Source of the DNA: Collinsella aerofaciens
GTDB taxonomy: Bacteria > Actinomycetota > Coriobacteriia > Coriobacteriales > Coriobacteriaceae
Assembly: GCF_015555045.1 (NCBI RefSeq)
Contig: NZ_JADNJQ010000004.1
Location: forward strand, 1 to 64,000
Length of the DNA: 64,000 bases
Direction: 5' to 3'
The notes under the pieces were generated by a model that was not told where the DNA came from, ran no database searches, and saw nothing but the letters and a program-made list of their open reading frames with translations. Every line of letters starts with the position of its first letter. Position 1 is the first letter of the stretch. Made by a program: the position numbers and the translations under genes. Shown piece after piece: positions 61,719-64,000 of this stretch.

Positions 61719-62288
61719 ATGGCAGCGTCTGACGAGGGCTATCAACATATTGAGCATGGGTTTGAGCCCGTGTTCGACCAGCACTCGCGCGTTTTGGTGC
61801 TCGGATCGTTTCCCTCGGTGCTGTCGCGCGCTAATGCCTTTTATTACGGCAACCCTCAGAATCGCTTTTGGCGTGTGATGGCCACGTGCCTCGGTATGCC
61901 TGTGCCGCCCAACGAGGGCGATCCTTTGGCAAGCGGTGAGCCCGCGACGCTCGATGCCTCCATTGCCGCCAAGCGGGCCATGCTGCTGAACGGCGGCGTG
62001 GCCCTGTGGGATGCAATCGAGAGCTGCGACATTAAGGGCTCGAGCGACGCGAGCATCCGCAACGTTGTGCCGGCACATATCGAGCGCATTACCGGCGCAG
62101 CTCCCATTGAGCAGGTGATATGCAACGGTGGTACAGCTGGCCGGCTCTACAAGCGCTATCTACAAGAGCGCACCGGGCTGCCGGCCATCGTTCTGCCGTC
62201 GACAAGTCCCGCCAATGCGGCGTGGCGTCTGGAACGCCTTGTCGAGCGTTGGAGCGGCGCCGCTGATTGGCAGGCTTTTTCGATTTAG
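61719..62288 (+). CDS. DNA-deoxyinosine (hypoxanthine) glycosylase, UDG family 6
   Basis: Repairs deaminated adenine (hypoxanthine) in DNA. The 189 aa carry the motif A form LVLGSFPSVLSR, the GNPQNRFWRVM segment and the motif B LPSTSPANA. These fit family 6 hypoxanthine-DNA glycosylases of the UDG superfamily. With RdgB at 7.2 kb the window encodes both pool-cleaning and DNA-level defences against deaminated purines. The 3' end overlaps the convergent next gene by 4 bp. Confidence 0.88.
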   Translation: MAASDEGYQHIEHGFEPVFDQHSRVLVLGSFPSVLSRANAFYYGNPQNRFWRVMATCLGMPVPPNEGDPLASGEPATLDASIAAKRAMLLNGGVALWDAIESCDIKGSSDASIRNVVPAHIERITGAAPIEQVICNGGTAGRLYKRYLQERTGLPAIVLPSTSPANAAWRLERLVERWSGAADWQAFSI

Positions 62289-62941
62289 CAGTTTGAGTGC
62301 TCGGCAAGATGCCTCATAACGGCGTGCCAGATCGGTGTGGGCAGTGCAGGCGTGGCGCGCACCATGCCGTCGGTGTCGACGCCGCCCGTTGCGGCGCCAC
62401 TGAGCTTCTGCGCGTGTTCGACGGAACACCCCATACGAACGGCGCCCACGAGCTTGTCCATGGCCTCCGAAAACGGTCGCCGCAAGAGTCCCATGCGCGG
62501 GGAGCGACGAAGCGCCGCAATGCCGCTGCCAGCGCAGATGGCAACGCCGCCACACCACAATTGGTTATGGCGCTCACATGCCTTGTGCAGGCGAACGGCG
62601 GTCTCACGCGCCTGCTCAGTGCCCTGTTGTGCGGCTCGAATCGCGGCGTAGACACGCGTTCCCGTACCGCCAAAGCGCTCAAGCGCCTGCTCGATGGCTG
62701 TCAACGTCTTATCGTCAGCCACATCTTCAATGGCCAGCACGATGCCATCGGCAACGCTGCCGGCGTCATTTGCCTTCAAGTCGACCGGGTGGGGGAGTGC
62801 GGTGCCGGAAAGCTGTGCATAGGCGGTGATGGCATCCTGCAGGTCCCAGAGCAAAAACTCAAGATCGTCGCTATTGGGAATGCTGATATACGCAATGGTT
62901 TGCAGTGTTTTTGGTACATCGCCGCGTGCGGTCGTCTCCAT
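62285..62941 (-). CDS. Conserved-looking protein of unknown function
   Basis: A 218-aa soluble protein I do not recognise. It starts METTARGDVPKTLQ after GGAGGC, and has a pattern of strands and helices (TIAYISIPNSDDLEFLLW; DGIVLAIEDVADD; TRVYAAIRA; NQLWCGGVAICAGSG; RPFSEAMDKL). The last two blocks loosely resemble flavodoxin/NADPH-dependent oxidoreductase relatives, but no phosphate-binding loop is visible. It is convergent with the glycosylase gene (4-bp overlap) and divergent from the aminotransferase gene 93 bp away. Confidence 0.65.
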   Translation of the reverse strand: METTARGDVPKTLQTIAYISIPNSDDLEFLLWDLQDAITAYAQLSGTALPHPVDLKANDAGSVADGIVLAIEDVADDKTLTAIEQALERFGGTGTRVYAAIRAAQQGTEQARETAVRLHKACERHNQLWCGGVAICAGSGIAALRRSPRMGLLRRPFSEAMDKLVGAVRMGCSVEHAQKLSGAATGGVDTDGMVRATPALPTPIWHAVMRHLAEHSNC

Positions 62942-63034
62942 GCTGCCTCCTTTCCGGTTGGTTTCCGTTTAGGTTACACCGTCTGGTGGCGCCCCGCCGC
63001 GCTATCCTAGTGCAACCCTTACGAAAGGAACGCC

Positions 63035-64000
63035 ATGCGTCTGCCCATGAATACCTCGCTTGCCACGCTCAAGCCCTCCGGCATCCGTCGGATTAACGCG
63101 CTCGCCGCCCAGCATCCGGGGTGCATCGCGCTCGCGCTCGGCGAGCCCGATTTTCCCACGCCCGATGTGATTAGCGCCGAGGTGACCGCCGCACTGGACC
63201 GCGGCGACACGCACTATCCGCCCAACAACGGTCGCCCCGCCCTGCGTGAGGCGTTATCTGCCTACATGGGGGATGCGGGCCTTACGTTTTCGGCGGACGA
63301 GGTCATTCTGACCGACGGTGCGACCGAGGCCCTGTCGGCAGCATTCATGGCTATGCTCAACCCAGGCGACGAGGTCATTATTCCCACGCCGGCCTTTGGC
63401 CTGTACGAGAGCATCGTCGTGGCCAATCACGCCAAGGCGGTCTTTTTGGATACGGAGCCTGCGCAATTCCAGATTGACGAGGACGCACTTCGTGCTTACG
63501 TGACGCCGGCGACCAAGGCCATCGTCATCTGCTCGCCCAACAATCCTACGGGTTGCATCCTCAACACGGCGTCGCTCGACGCCGTGGCGCGCGTGGCGGA
63601 GGAGGCGGGCATCTACGTGGTCTGCGACGATGTATACAACCGCCTGGTCTACGTGGACGGCTACGAGCGCTTTGCCCAGCGCCACCCGGAGCTACGCGAG
63701 CAGACGGTAGTCATCGAGAGCTTCTCCAAACCCTGGGCCATGACCGGCTGGCGCTTGGGCTGGCTCGCAGCCGCAGCCCCCGTCATCGCCGAGATCGCAA
63801 AAGCTCACCAATACCTAGTATCGAGCGCCGTCTCCTTCGAGATGGACGCCGCCGCCCGAGCCCTGACCGTCGACCCAACCCCCATGCTCGAAGTCTACCG
63901 AGCCCGTCGCGAACGCGTACTCGCGGCCTTAGACGCCATGGGCCTCGACGTAGTAGAGCCCGCAGGAGCCTTCTACACTTTCCCGAGCATCAAAAAGTTC
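63035..64000 (+). CDS. Class I/II pyridoxal-phosphate aminotransferase (3'-truncated by the window)
   Basis: Transfers amino groups; aspartate/aromatic-type family. Visible over 322 codons: IALALGEPDFPTPDVI (N-terminal arm), DGATEALSAAFMAMLNPGDEV, the PLP-interacting CSPNNPTGCIL, and the PLP-lysine region SFSKPWAMTGWRLGW. GAAAGGAA precedes the ATG. The reading frame is open to the last base, so about 60-70 residues are missing outside the window. Exact substrate unknown. Confidence 0.9.
   Translation, partial: MRLPMNTSLATLKPSGIRRINALAAQHPGCIALALGEPDFPTPDVISAEVTAALDRGDTHYPPNNGRPALREALSAYMGDAGLTFSADEVILTDGATEALSAAFMAMLNPGDEVIIPTPAFGLYESIVVANHAKAVFLDTEPAQFQIDEDALRAYVTPATKAIVICSPNNPTGCILNTASLDAVARVAEEAGIYVVCDDVYNRLVYVDGYERFAQRHPELREQTVVIESFSKPWAMTGWRLGWLAAAAPVIAEIAKAHQYLVSSAVSFEMDAAARALTVDPTPMLEVYRARRERVLAALDAMGLDVVEPAGAFYTFPSIKKF

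Overview
The window is a high-GC chromosomal segment with dense genes and short intergenic gaps. The gene set points to a Gram-positive gut anaerobe of the Coriobacteriia, most like Collinsella. It carries a MurE with a non-mDAP substrate motif, a veg-ispE pair, a disA-ispD-ispF-cysS-rlmB-yacP block, a 2-hydroxyacyl-CoA dehydratase activase fusion, a fused FeoAB, and many phosphotransferase and fermentation-type functions. The taxon is an inference from gene content; no 16S gene is present.

Layout. 1-2.7 kb: a palindromic terminator, a repeat-duplicated tRNA-Val region, then asnB. 2.7-13 kb: a plus-strand housekeeping run (murE, a HAD phosphatase, murI, rph, an ITPase, dtd, veg, ispE, tRNA-Pro, tatA, greA and lysS with an unusual C-terminal tRNA-binding domain). 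13-21 kb: a ThrE-type exporter, a small DUF2798-type membrane protein, and a 1479-residue activase fusion overlapping its TetR-family regulator. 21-28 kb: clpC, pepD, a hipBA toxin-antitoxin pair with three regularly spaced operators, and mntP behind a yybP-ykoY manganese riboswitch with a terminator. 28-34 kb: disA, ispD, ispF, cysS, rlmB and yacP. 34-40 kb is accessory: a single-gene HTH/HipA-like kinase with its own operator, tRNA-Thr, and a beta-glucoside PTS/6-phospho-beta-glucosidase operon divergent from an RpiR regulator. 40-45 kb: a translation block (tRNA-Tyr, -Thr, -Met, tuf, rpmG, tRNA-Trp, secE, nusG, rplK, rplA). 45-52.5 kb, minus strand: a phosphoesterase translationally coupled to a cytosolic BMP-domain protein, an MscS channel, a TrpXYZ-type ABC transporter and a WYL regulator. 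52.7-64 kb: asnS, a glucose-type EIIA, an esterase, feoAB under probable DtxR-type operators, an MFS exporter, an intracellular GH13 enzyme, a family-6 DNA glycosylase, an unknown protein and a truncated aminotransferase.

How the parts fit. IspE, IspD and IspF give three consecutive steps of the non-mevalonate isoprenoid pathway. MurE and MurI feed peptidoglycan precursors. The beta-glucoside EIIBC has no EIIA domain, and the free glucose-type EIIA at 54.3 kb could supply it. FeoAB and MntP are metal transporters with two different control modes (DNA operators and a riboswitch).

Intergenic DNA is rich in palindromic elements that look like several dispersed families: a three-copy element starting TTGCGGTGAAATA, a set of hairpins carrying GGGACA, a pair of 47-bp inverted repeats exactly 80 bp apart, a three-unit 62-bp tandem array, and a long nested palindrome before rlmB. 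The strongest candidates for something under-described are the ParB-like/BMP protein with its coupled phosphoesterase, the HTH-kinase fusion with its own operator, and the repeat families.
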